NCBI RefSeq assembly: GCF_947507565.1
Contig: NC_089188.1
Location: 1,736,001-1,800,000 of the forward strand
Origin: Oscarella lobularis
Taxonomy: Eukaryota; Porifera; Homoscleromorpha; Homosclerophorida; Oscarellidae
Direction of reading: 5' to 3'
Length of the DNA stretch: 64,000 bases
Shown here: in pieces, positions 1-18,505 of the stretch
Position numbering within the stretch: the first letter of the stretch is position 1
Layout of the letters: every line of letters starts with the position of its first letter
Made by a program: the position numbers and the translations under genes
Notes under the pieces: generated by a model
Database searches by the model: none
Told to the model about the DNA's origin: nothing
Seen by the model: only the letters and a program-made list of their open reading frames with translations

Positions 1-82
1 TAGATAAGATTGAATGCATTAGCCACCTGCAAGGCAACGATATAAGAGACTGGGCAGAGTCAATCCGACATATACGTATACG

Positions 83-2339
83 ATGTCCACCAGTCGCAAG
101 GAAAGCAGCGAACAAGACTCGGAAGAGGAACAAGACTCGGAAGAGGAGAGCTGCGACGTTCTCCGAAAAGCCGAGATAAAACGACAAGCTGAGATAGAAC
201 GACAAGCCGAGAAAGAACGACAAGCCGAGAAAAAACGACAAGCCGAGAAACAAGGGCAAGCCGAGAAACAAGGGCAAGCCGAGGAGAAACAAGGGCAAGC
301 CGAAAGAGAACGCGGGAGCGCCCTTAAGGTCCTTTGCCGAATTTCCCTTTAGCAAATCTATAATCAGTATTGGCTACTTCAATTAGGCTCGTCTTACAAG
401 AGTGTTCATTCCAACGCCAGAAGAGGATGCTGAAATTGATTGCAAGTCTCCTTCGACATTCCGGATCATTTTGGAGCGAGACTACGATGGCTTCAGCAAC
501 AGGAAAACAGCTGCAATCATGAACGCCCTTATAGTAACCCAAACGCTTGACGATATTCTTACTGAAATGTAATTGAAGGAAGTTGGGATTGAGAACTACG
601 GCTTGGTCACAAATCCAGCTGAAAATAAACTCGAATTCTTCATTCCTCTTTCTAAAATTCGAGATCTTAGAAATCCAGAAACACAGAAAGACAACCTATC
701 ACGGCCTAAATTTAGAGGACGCGTTTTTGCTCGTCTCGAAAGGGTTCTAAGTGGAGTAGCAGACTTTGCCGATATAAGTAGGTTCTACCATAGACACAAC
801 TATTTAAATTATAAATTGCGACGAACGTTTTAGTCCCTGCGTTTCCCAGAAAAGGCGAAGACGTATTTGAGATTGCACCAAAAGAGTGCGGGAGAAAAAT
901 CAAGGGAAAGGAAAAAGACGATGGCTATGCATGCTGGAAGCCAGATTATCTAAAACGCACGAGAGAATTTAAGAAATCAATGGACGAGTAAGTAATCAAT
1001 CACCTGCCAACTTAGGTAAACTGCAAAAATTTTAAATTTAGTAACACGTTACTATCGCCTATTCAAACACAACCGACAAGGTGAGAAAACAATAAAATAA
1101 ACATAAGGTAATTACCGGTAACTGTTTGAGTTAGTGACGGGAATACAAATGAAAGTGGAAGTGAAGTGAAGCTAAAAATAGACGAGTAAAAATCGCAAAT
1201 AAAAACAAGCTAAATGTAATACTGTTTGAAGTCTGTACAAAGACGAGGACAAAAAAACCTGGTAAAGTTCTTTGATCAAGCCAAAAACTTGTGTTCTATT
1301 TCATTGCTAAAGGAAAAAGATGTTCGAACAACATGAAGAGAACTACAAAGACTGTGCTTGCCAACAGCATTGTGACGCATTTGAAGTGTTAAAAGGGAAC
1401 CAAATAACCGCTGAAAGAATTCCCAAGTTCTTAGAATTGTCAAAACACGTTTTTAGTAAGCGCCATTCCCTTACCCACGTTGTACATAATACACAAGCGT
1501 CTCTAGAAAAGTCAAAATTTGAACTTAAGCCTGTCAAGGGGCTTATATCTTCAAAAGAATATTTTGCTGCAATGGCATTCAGGTGTCTTCCCATTGTACC
1601 ATATATCAGGCCGGAGAAATGTGCAGAGTATTCGCCCGAACCGTGAGTTATTTGCACTCACACTCACCGCATATCATCTATCATTCTTTGTAGTGACTTC
1701 TGCTATGCTGTCCTTGGCCACGTCCCTCTTCTCTGCATTCCAGAATATGCGGACCTATTGCAAGTGCGCTCCTAGTACTTACTTGGCGCATCTGCACTCG
1801 CTCTTGTTCAGTATCTAGGACAGGTCTCCCTAGGAGCAAATACATCGCAGTTGAAGTCCTTGGCCTGCGTAAGTCATACACGTACGTGTAGACAGTAGAC
1901 ATGGACAGTCCTTCTTAGTTGTACTGGAGCTCTATTGAATTCGGAGCGATTACAATAAGCAAAGAAAAGTACGTGGCGATTGGCTCAGCCCTTCTATCCT
2001 GTCTCGAAATGAAAAATATGGAGTTAAAGGAACACACAACTCTGTGCGAAGATACCGCTTTTGAACTAAACGAGTTTCTTGATACAAGAAGAAATGTCGT
2101 AGTTTGCTTTGACTCCTTTAAAAATGCACTTGGCGATATAAGGTGATCCTAAATTACATAACATGAAGTGCAGAATATAAAGATATACCAACAGAAAATA
2201 CGCCAAAATCATTGAGGACAGAAAAGTGAAGTCTCTGGGCAAGCGAAGAGTCAAGTGCAGTCCAAACACAGCTGAAAGCCTACAAGATAGGGAGATAGAA
2301 GAGATAAAAGCTGAACTTGTCAAAGACCCAGACTCATAA
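83..2339 (+). CDS. Aromatic amino acid hydroxylase homologue, predicted pseudoenzyme (copy 1)
   Basis: Twelve exons join in frame with GT-AG introns of 45-58 bases: 83-328, 387-533, 579-777, 834-987, 1042-1080, 1135-1185, 1232-1261, 1313-1642, 1694-1763, 1812-1868, 1919-2142 and 2195-2339 (564 codons with stop). Exon 1 encodes a charged tail of repeated RQAEK/GQAEK units. Exons 2-3 look like the ACT regulatory domain, and the rest is the biopterin-dependent hydroxylase fold (KKTW, SSKEYFAAMAF, YSPEPD). The iron site, HELLGH in the family, reads YAVLGH here: the first iron histidine and the adjacent glutamate are gone, while the second histidine and the IEFG glutamate remain. VPWFPRK is degraded to PAFPRK. 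Several intron positions match copy 2. No stop or frameshift is visible, so this looks like a maintained non-catalytic protein rather than a decayed pseudogene. Family identity is clear; function is unknown. Confidence 0.8.
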
Positions 2340-2795
2340 GTATACATGTCTATTTGCTTATGACTTGCTAAGCAGAGAGACCAAAGAGCTGCGTCGTTCC
2401 TGTATGTCCATTGAATTAAATGTTGTGTGGGTATGTCTGTAATGGAATGCGTGTGTAATGCTACATTCAAATCCAATGCGTCACGCATGCAATTAGCTAC
2501 GTATATGCGCATAAACACCCAGAATCCGCCCGGTTTATCTAAAGGTCATCAGCTAGGGTTCCCAGCCGCTGCAGGGGGTACAAACACGCTAAAGGAAAAG
2601 GGTCAACAAACGGAGAATGCACCAGGGAACGGGTACCAAGACGATTTGTTGTTGATAAAGATATGTTCCCAACGTTTTTGCACACATTGCACCAAGCACT
2701 GCAGCAAGAGGTGCAGCAGAAGATTTGAGCTATGGACGCGGGAGAGGAGGTTTGACGCGTCTGCGTTAGCTTGCATGCAGTTTTCTACCGTCTAG

Positions 2796-4619
2796 CGTGA
2801 TTAAGGAAGCTCGAAGTGCTTACGTCAAGAGCACCAGCGAACTTGACGTAGAACTATCCAAGCCGGTCTTTTTTGTGAATTCACAAGGGGACGTTGAAAA
2901 GATTCACGCCATACTTAGGGTACTTACATAATGAATGCTGCCGGTTGCCGTCAAAATAGATTCTGCAGGATTTGCGAATCGCTGACAGCGACGTGAAAAC
3001 TGAGCCAGCTTCCGCCTCAATTTTCAAGCTGACGTTTAAGGCTACTGCGCTTAGAGGCGACAAGTTAAAGAGGTTCGAAGATGCTTTGAAGAAGGGCAAA
3101 TGCGAGTGTATCTCTGATGGAATTGGTATGCTGTAAGAGAAAACGGTTTTAGAAATTGCATTACTCTGTATCGTAGTACCATGGTTTCCTCGTAAGATCG
3201 CTGAGCTAGACATCACTGCCAGCAGAGTACTATCTGCTGGGGCCGAGCTGGAATCCGACCACCCTGTAAGACAAGTTTACCCCTACTCCAAACAGTAAAC
3301 ACCTACTTTTATATCAAGGGTTTTAAAGATCCAAACTATCGCAAGCGACGCCGCGAATTTGCTGAAAAGGCCAACAGTTATAAACAGTATGAAACTATGT
3401 ATAAAGGTACGAGTATATATGCCCAATGTACTGAAACCCTTCAGCGGGGAACCTATTCCTAAAATGGCTTACAACGAGGTTGAGCGCGGCGTCTGGTACG
3501 TCGACAGTTATCGAGAGTCGCTCAGATCAAACACTAATTCCTATGCACAATAAGGTCCACAGTCTTCAACAAACTCTCTCAACTATATCCAACACATGCT
3601 TGCCGCGAGCATAACGACGCATTTAAAAGAATGATAGAAAGATGCGACTACAAGAACGACGATCTACCTCAACTGGAGACCATTTCACAATACCTCCGCT
3701 GTATGCTTTATAAAGTTAACACCGATTTACCGCATGTCAGATTTACTGTATTTCTGTCTATAGCAACAACAGGAGTCAGGCTCCGTCCCGTTGCCGGACT
3801 CCTGTCTTCGAGAGACTTTCTCGCCGGGCTTGCATTCAAAGTATTTCACTCTACTCAGTATATACGTCATCATGCTAATCCCGAATATACTCCGGAACCG
3901 TAAGCTACCCTTACGTACGCCTACACAATTTAGATACAATAATGTATCAGAGACGTTTGCCACGAATTGTTGGGCCACGCTCCCCTGTTTGCCAACCAAG
4001 ACTTTGCAGATTTTTCTCAGGTCAAATTAAATTCATTGTACTCGTATTTAATTTGCACAATCGCAAATTCAATAGGAAATAGGTTTGGCGTCCCTTGGGG
4101 CATCAGAGACGTTTATCGAAAAACTCGCAACCGTAAAAACGTATGCTATGCTATCACTACATAAGTGACCATCGTTTTTACAGCTCTACTGGTTTACAAT
4201 TGAATTTGGATTGTGCAAGCAAGACGGCAATTACAAAGCCTACGGTGCAGGCCTTCTGTCCTCTTTTGGAGAGCTTAAAGTAAGCCAAAATTACGAGCTG
4301 TTGTGTGTTTGCATCAAGGTCATTCCCTACTGATAGTATTCAATTGAAGATGCTGGACCACCAGATAGGAAGGGATTTGATTGTGAAGAGGCTTCCACAA
4401 CTTGGTACCCCATAACCAGGTACCAACCGATTTACTTTGTCACAGAAAGCTTTAAAGATGCTATTCAAAAAATGAGGAAAGTATCATAATTGAACAAACA
4501 GATAATAATAAGTAGAATAAATAAATGGTGTATACAGAAAGTACGCTAAAACGTCAGGAAGAGCGTTTACCATCAAATACAACAAAGAAGCGGAGTCGGT
4601 TGAAGCCGTTAAAATATAG
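2796..4619 (+). CDS. Aromatic amino acid hydroxylase (PAH/TPH/TH family), catalytic copy 2; 5' exon(s) not resolved
   Basis: Tetrahydrobiopterin- and iron-dependent hydroxylase of Phe, Tyr or Trp. Exons seen: 2796-2919 and 2960-3125 (ACT-like regulatory part), 3177-3265 ([12 protein letters not shown]), 3319-3398, 3445-3495, 3555-3899 ([36 protein letters not shown]), 3951-4020 ([11 protein letters not shown] with both iron histidines), 4076-4132, 4184-4279 ([12 protein letters not shown] with the iron glutamate; [15 protein letters not shown]), 4337-about 4478 and 4538-4619. The active site is complete, so it should be enzymatic; which amino acid it uses cannot be read from the sequence. The first coding exon upstream of 2796 was not found. 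The last intron has GA where GT is expected (AG|GAAAGT at about 4478), so the final 26 residues may be lost or spliced unusually. It lies head-to-tail behind copy 1, which suggests a tandem duplication. Confidence 0.85.
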
Positions 4620-5341
4620 GAACTAAGTGAAATGTTCTCTGACCTTTGCTGGCTGCTAAATGTGCGTAGAACACCAAGCTGTTGTGCTCTGCTTGAGTCT
4701 GTATTGTTTCGTTAAAATTCAGTGACTACTGTACGTCAGACCTTCAGGATATAGCACTATGACTATGATCACTATCACCATGTCAGACTCCCCAAAATGC
4801 TCTATGTGTGCCTAACCATATCTAATTGTTTTTTTGGGGGCAAATGCACGATTGGAAATGCTCGGTGTGCAAAGGACGTTACACCAGGTTGGGTAACATA
4901 ACAAAAAGCACTCTTACCTAGGTTTCTTCATGGTCTTCCAGCGAGTATCGCATCATAGAACTAAATGCAAATTCTACGCACTGAGAAGTGTGCAAAGCCT
5001 TGCGAAACAAACCCTGAGTGCGTCGAACGCGTGTTTTTCCTAGAGTTACAAAGCCCGGTAATGCAGACAGCGCCCCGTACGTACGTTCTGTTTCAAGAAA
5101 TGCGCGGTTAATGTAGTGCTTCCTCAGGCTTACACCAGAGATACCTTCGGGCCTCCCTCGCCTAAGTAGACGCCAACGCAAAAACGCACGTGACGAAACA
5201 GATTGAACAGACCTAAGGCGTTCTTCAACCAGAAAGAAGCTGACTGAGACGTGAAGAAGAATCAGTAAGCACCGGAATTTATTCGATAAGACAGAATTTT
5301 TGGCGCACGACAGTATCTCTGTCGTCAAAAACTATCCCCCT
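4620..5341. other. Intergenic stretch with no recognised gene
   Basis: It lies between the 3' ends of the second hydroxylase gene (+) and the FKBP-CRTAP gene (-). A 136-codon open frame on the minus strand (4918-5328) resembles nothing I know and has no neighbouring exon that extends it. I see no RNA gene or repeat here. Confidence 0.5.
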
Positions 5342-7153
5342 TCAAAAAGCGATACTATCTGTTTTGTTTTCTGGGTCCTTTACCTGCTCATTGCCTTTTG
5401 ATTCCTCGCGAGTCGACTCGCCTATTGAGTCTCCTGCTTGCTTGACCATAGCGTCGCCTTTTTCTTCGTCACTTCCCAAGTCGCCTTTCTTCCTTTGAGA
5501 CGAATCCGGCGGCGTAGAGATCAAAAACTCTTGAGGAAGCCTGATCTTCTGAAAGACGAGGCGCAATTTCACCAATTCGCTCTCAAACTGCAACGCGTCG
5601 TCTCGAGGGGTCAGATCAGCACCGGGCTGCTTTTCATAAAAAATAACATTCGACTTTGCTGTGTCATCATCCGGATGCAAATGCAGATACGTTGCAGCAC
5701 ACTGAGTCGCATTCTTGATATCATCCACTACAAGAAATAGTTTACTTATCTAGGCATCGTCAATACCCTCCCTCACTCATTCTTACACTTGTAGTAGGCA
5801 AATTGAAGGTAGTTATAGTGAGAACCAATGAAGCGTTTTTCTTTTGCACCAGATTCTTCCTCGTAATCAGTCAGCGTAAGAAAGCAATTCAACTGACACG
5901 TTACGTACCCGCCAACATATCTCGTAGTGGCACCGAGAACGTCATCTCCGATTTCATTGTCCAGATCTTGGTCAAAAAAGTCTGTGAAGTTTTCAAGACA
6001 TCCAAGACGACAGTCATCGAATGCCACATAAAATTTCTCCAAGGCTTCTTCTAGCTTGTCGATGGCCTCAGACCACTTCTGCTTTCCATAGTCCCGACGT
6101 GCTTGGGTGTATAACTGCTTGTGCTCCATGTGCCATTCCCTCGGCTTGTATATCACATTGCCTTTGGGCATGAGACTGTGATAATATTTCACGTTTCGAG
6201 TGGCAAGATCTTCTTTCTTGTTGAACTCGAAATACGCTTGGGACGCCTCTCGCGCTTCGTCCATTCTATTCATTTTGTGATAGGCAAACTGGAGATAATT
6301 GTAGACGATGCGTCTCTCCCAGTCGGCAGCGACGACTGCATCAAATCTCTTGTGTCGACCGAATAGGGACTGGTGACATTTCTTCACACAGTCGATCCTT
6401 TCGACGAGCAAGGAAATCTCCTCCAGAAACGCGTCCCGGAACTCCCCGCCACCCCCACTAGAAAAATGCGACATGTCTGCTACAGTGCACGTGCGCCTAT
6501 AGCAATCTTTCAAGAAAGCGTCCTCGGCCCTTTTCGCCTTCAAGGCAGCCTCGAAGAGCACAATGCTCTCCTCGTAGTGTTCACCGAAGTAGGCGTTCAC
6601 TGCAGCCATGTACAGATCGTCGAACGTCTCAGACGGCGACAAGGCGTGTCCGTTCTACAAAAAACGGACGTTCTCACCTCGTAAACGAAGTTCCCCGGGG
6701 ATCTCACTCTCTCGATCGTTAGCATATCGACGTAGAAGACGAGCGTCGAATTGGGAGGAATTTTCTCACCGGCGCCACTCTCGCCGTACGCCATATCGGG
6801 CGGAATGGTGATCTTTCGACGCTCGCCGACGCACACGCCGACGAGACCGCGATCCATGCCGAGTATGACCATGCGTCGACCGAGCGTGAATCGATACGGC
6901 TTCCCATAGTTGAAACTGCAGAGATGGCGTTTTTGGTGTTTTTTCTCGCTCTATCTCTCTCTCTCGCTACGCCGCACCTGCAGTCGAATTCGGTTCCGTC
7001 CAGCAGGCGTCCGACGTAGTGATACGAAAGGTAGTCGCCCTCTCTAGACACCTGACTGCACGTGCTCGGCTTGTACAGGACTTCGACCTTGAGCTCGTCA
7101 TCTCGTCCCATCGCCAATCCCAGGCCGAGGAGAAGAAAGAAAAGAACACGCAT
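5342..7153 (-). CDS. ER prolyl isomerase FKBP fused to CRTAP/leprecan-like TPR protein
   Basis: Four exons (7153-6978, 6915-6708, 6654-5787, 5727-5342) give 546 codons with perfect phase agreement. Residues 1-16 (MRVLFFLLLGLGLAMG) are a signal peptide. An FKBP-type peptidyl-prolyl isomerase domain follows: YHYVGRLLDGTEFD, then GVCVGERRKITIPP, AYGESGAGEKIPP, ending VFYVDMLTIER. The 53-base intron 6707-6655 joins this directly to a CRTAP/prolyl-3-hydroxylase N-terminal region with YLQFAYHKMN and YLQFAYYKL repeats and CX3C motifs (CVKKC, CRLGC, CQLNC). No 2-oxoglutarate oxygenase domain follows, so the second half is CRTAP-like rather than a full P3H. The CRTAP frame opens exactly at the splice acceptor (TAG) and its first ATG, at 6609, has no signal peptide, so as a separate gene it could not enter the ER. 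CRTAP works with prolyl isomerases on collagen in vertebrates. Both halves are sure; the fusion rests on the splice model. Confidence 0.8.
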
Positions 7154-7435
7154 TCTTTTCCTTTGTTCTTCTCTCCAGTGGCCCGGCTGACTCTCCACAC
7201 GTGCGTGTGGGTATCATTTCCGCGATAATTGTTTGCAGGCACTTACCTCTGGTGCGTCGTAGACTAATTCGATAAGGAAAGTGTCATAATGGATTGAATC
7301 GATTAGGAAGAATAGCTCGCCGATTGGTTGCGAGAGCATTAGCCCTAATTACGCGAACTCGACGAAATCGATATCATTGGACTATAAGCGTTTACCCTCA
7401 GTGCAGTTGTCGTTTCGTTCGCCTCTTTAGATCGT
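7154..7435. promoter_or_regulatory. Head-to-head intergenic promoter region, FKBP-CRTAP (-) / ARX-like homeobox (+)
   Basis: This 282-base gap separates two divergent start codons. No TATA box or known operator stands out. It should hold both core promoters unless the homeobox gene has further 5' exons. The assignment comes from position alone. Confidence 0.4.
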
Positions 7436-9059
7436 ATGGCAAGCGCCGAGCAGCCCGCCAGCGACGGCCTTTCGACGAACGCGGACGACGCGCCGCCGCC
7501 GCGATCAAATATCGACGATACGACGTCTGCTGCGAAATCGAACGAATGCGACGTGCAGCGCGCGAACGACGAACCAGCGCGAGTGGTTGGAGGCGAACTC
7601 GATCGCGTCGCTCTGGCCGGAGGTAAGAGGATCCTGTCGCGCGCGCGTCGTCGCGAACGACGACGACGTAGACGTACTTCGCTCTACGAGTCTTCAATCA
7701 ACGACCTTGACTCGCGCCGGCTGCACGTGAACGAAATAGGCAAAATTAGTATAGCGTTCGACTTTCGGACGGTTCCCACTTGGGGCCAAGTAGTTGGCTA
7801 ACACGCGCTGGTCCTAATCAACGTTGTGTCGTCATTAGCAGCACTTATTAGGTGCCATAGTAGCATGAGTCGTTCGCGTTTGTTCGCTCTCGTTTTGATC
7901 TCTCGTTTTATCGAGACGTGTACGGATCCACAGGAAGACCGGCGGCGCCTTCGACTAACGGTCTCGCGTCTCGGGCTTCGTGGAACGGGGGATCCGACAG
8001 CTCTTCGCGTTTAATTTGATTACCCCCGTACATTGCTTCCGTCGATGAGGGATAATTAATCGAATTGGCGACGCTGCAGCCGGATTCCTTTTCTGCTCTA
8101 ACCGAATTAGCGCAACTATAAAAAATGGATTTTTTTCGTACAGGTATGATGATGTACGGTCACGGTGGAGATCCAGAAGCGAAAGGGCAGCTGGTGCCTC
8201 GCAAGCAGAGGCGCTATCGCACTACCTTTACTCCCACTCAACTCCAATCTCTCGAAGACGCATTCTCAAAAACCCACTATCCCGACGTTTTTACGCGCGA
8301 AGAATTAGCGACACGAATAGGACTGACCGAAGCGCGAGTGCAGGTCGGGGGGGGAACTGAATATTTTGGTGAAAGACTAATAATAGACGATGTGATGTCA
8401 CTCTAGGTATGGTTCCAAAACCGCAGAGCCAAATGGAGAAAACGAGAGCGCGCAAGCCAGGTGAATGGTTCTATGCCTCCGGCTCAAGCTGGCGGCGGCA
8501 TGAGTCCCGCTGCGCCTGCGGCTCATCCGCCGCCACCGCCTCCTGTGGTCGTCGCTGTCACGAACGCGACTGCGCCAGTTGCTCCGCCGCCTTTCGTCCA
8601 ATCGCCCGCCAAAACGGAACAGCAGCAACAACAGCTCGTCATGCCGAGAGCCGCCGAGATGCCCGTGGTGACCCAATGGGCGGCGGCGGCGGCGGCAGCG
8701 GCTAATGCCGCCCATACGCCCGGCATTTCCGTCATGCCAATGTCGCATCCCCAGTGTATGATCATGGGAGCACCTCCGGGGGGTATGACGTCACCGTACA
8801 TGCCCTACATCCTCTCAGGGTATTCGTCTGTACGTGGTCCAACGGGAATTCCGCCTAATCAGCCAGGTGGGTAGCGAGTGCGGTGCAGGACTGGGGCTAG
8901 TGGTGCATTTTTCCCTAACACGCAGGTGTACCGTCGTATCCAATGATACCTCTTCATATGCCGACAGGTGATCATGCTCTTTATCAACCTTCTGGTCAAG
9001 ATAGCCGACGTAGCAAAGAACAGGCCGCTGAAACCGCTTCTCGTCCGACAGAGCCCTAA
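7436..9059 (+). CDS. Paired-class (ARX/aristaless-like) homeobox transcription factor
   Basis: The homeodomain lies in exons 8144-8343 and 8407-8866: [30 protein letters not shown], then [15 protein letters not shown]. Glutamine in WFQNRR (position 50) marks the Q50 Paired-like group, and the sequence is closest to ARX/Aristaless as I remember them; it is not Otx-type (K50). The intron between VQ and VWF is at the position common in Paired-class genes. A low-complexity region rich in Pro, Ala and Gln follows, and exon 8926-9059 ends in RPTEP. I add exon 7436-7622 ([11 protein letters not shown]) because its donor GGAG|GTAAGA is in phase with the acceptor TACAG at 8143. A simpler start at ATG 8125 is in the same frame. 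No paired domain or clear OAR motif is seen. It is predicted nuclear and DNA-binding. Confidence 0.85.
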
Positions 9060-9332
9060 AAATTCACATATCAAATTGTACTTGCTGAGATCTAGATCTA
9101 TTTTGTATCGTTGCTTCGATTGTGTGCATGCATATAGTCTATAGACACAGACATAAGAATGATATTTGGTTGTTGCCTTACTGAGAGAGACAGAGAGATG
9201 AGCTAGCTTCTAAACTTGCTCTTTCATTTTCTTCATAGCTCAAGAGACAACACGGTTTTGTTGCTAGACATAAATTTACCTTGACTTTTGGAATGCTTCT
9301 AAATGTGCGTGCAAGCTCGGGAATAGACATTC

Positions 9333-17506
<8,174 letters not shown>

Positions 17507-17666
17507 GCTTTCCCGCTGGAATACGGGACTAAGAAGTGGAGAAGGAGGGAACGGTTCCTGGATGAAATTAATTTCTGGAAGTTTACCATGCTTGAGCATC
17601 TAACACTACTTCAGTCGATACCAACGTACAGAAAATTCAAATAGTTTAGCAGAACGGTCAAAAAAA

Positions 17667-18362
17667 TCAATACTTCGCTTTCTTAGAATTTCGCTTATTA
17701 GCAGTTTTCGTAGAATTTTTCTTCTCCTTGGCGATTCGCCCCTTGGAAACGTGAGAAAGATTCCCCGACGACGCCGCCGCGCCTCCCTTGCGCGCGAGCC
17801 CGGCACTCAACTGCGCCACAATACCCGGCATAGCCTCCTGATCTTCGGCCAATTCGTTGACGACCTCCTGTCGCCGCCGTTCGACGTCCTTTTGAACGTC
17901 GTGCGACGGCGAATTCGTCTTCGGTAGAACGGCGTAGGACGCGAGCGGCACGTCGCCGATCGTTTCGGCGAGGAGAAGCGCGAGAACGCCTCGTCCGCCG
18001 TTATTAGGCGTCGTCGACGACGTCGACGCGTAGCTCGCGTTCACGACGTCGCAAACGGCGCGGTAACAGTCGACGAGCAAGCGCGCGTGCTCGTCGGCGA
18101 CGAGATGGCGTCGATCCTTGCAGCGTTTGCACGTGATCTTCAGTATGGGCTCCTTGCCGCCGTTCTCGCACTCGCGGCAGTACACGTGACGGCACGACGG
18201 CGCGATGACCGGTTCGCGCGCTAGAAGGCCGCACGCGCAGCAGCTCAGACTGCGACGGAGGTAGGGGAGTAGGAGGGCGATGTCCGACCACGATGACGCG
18301 TCGGACGGGTTTGCGAGTAGGATGGCTCGACACACGGCCGTGTAAAGAGACGTCGCGTTCAT
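17667..18362 (-). CDS. MSL2: MSL2-like RING finger protein, short form without CXC domain
   Basis: Single exon, 231 residues. The N-terminus MNATSLYTAVCR and the segment ALLLPYLRRSLSCCACG align with vertebrate MSL2, the E3 ligase subunit of the male-specific-lethal histone H4K16 acetylation complex. The RING follows at about residues 39-83, with cysteine pairs around CCACG, SCRHVYCREC and CKRCKD. The tail is basic (AKEKKNSTKTANKRNSKKAK). Known MSL2 proteins are over twice as long and carry a DNA-binding CXC domain near the C-terminus. That is absent here, and only 160 bases separate this stop from the POLA1 start downstream, so no exon can hold it there. It lies between POLA1 and the orphan gene, all on the same strand. 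Confidence 0.75.
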   Translation of the reverse strand: MNATSLYTAVCRAILLANPSDASSWSDIALLLPYLRRSLSCCACGLLAREPVIAPSCRHVYCRECENGGKEPILKITCKRCKDRRHLVADEHARLLVDCYRAVCDVVNASYASTSSTTPNNGGRGVLALLLAETIGDVPLASYAVLPKTNSPSHDVQKDVERRRQEVVNELAEDQEAMPGIVAQLSAGLARKGGAAASSGNLSHVSKGRIAKEKKNSTKTANKRNSKKAKY

Positions 18363-18505
18363 CGTCGTTTGTCGGCTAGCCGCGCATGCCTGCCCACCTA
18401 CTACGTAGGCCTACACGTGATTGACTTGATCAATACGCAGTGGACATTTATTGAGACGAAACATGAGATCACATTTTTGACGAACTGACAGAAAAAAGTC
18501 TGAGT

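Noticed and set aside
83-2339. Copy 1 hydroxylase as a dead pseudogene
   Set aside because: All twelve exons keep phase and splice sites; only active-site residues are changed.
4918-5328. 136-codon minus-strand frame next to FKBP-CRTAP, possibly a missing oxygenase domain
   Set aside because: No 2-oxoglutarate oxygenase motif (HxD...H) is visible, and the CRTAP exon already ends in a stop at 5342.
6655-6677. A 23-base intron as the FKBP-CRTAP joint
   Set aside because: In frame, but far below the intron sizes seen here; the donor at 6707 gives a normal 53-base intron with the same acceptor and phase.
7294-7626. Plus-strand frame overlapping homeobox exon 1 in another phase
   Set aside because: It cannot join the acceptor at 8143 in the homeodomain frame; the frame starting at 7436 can.
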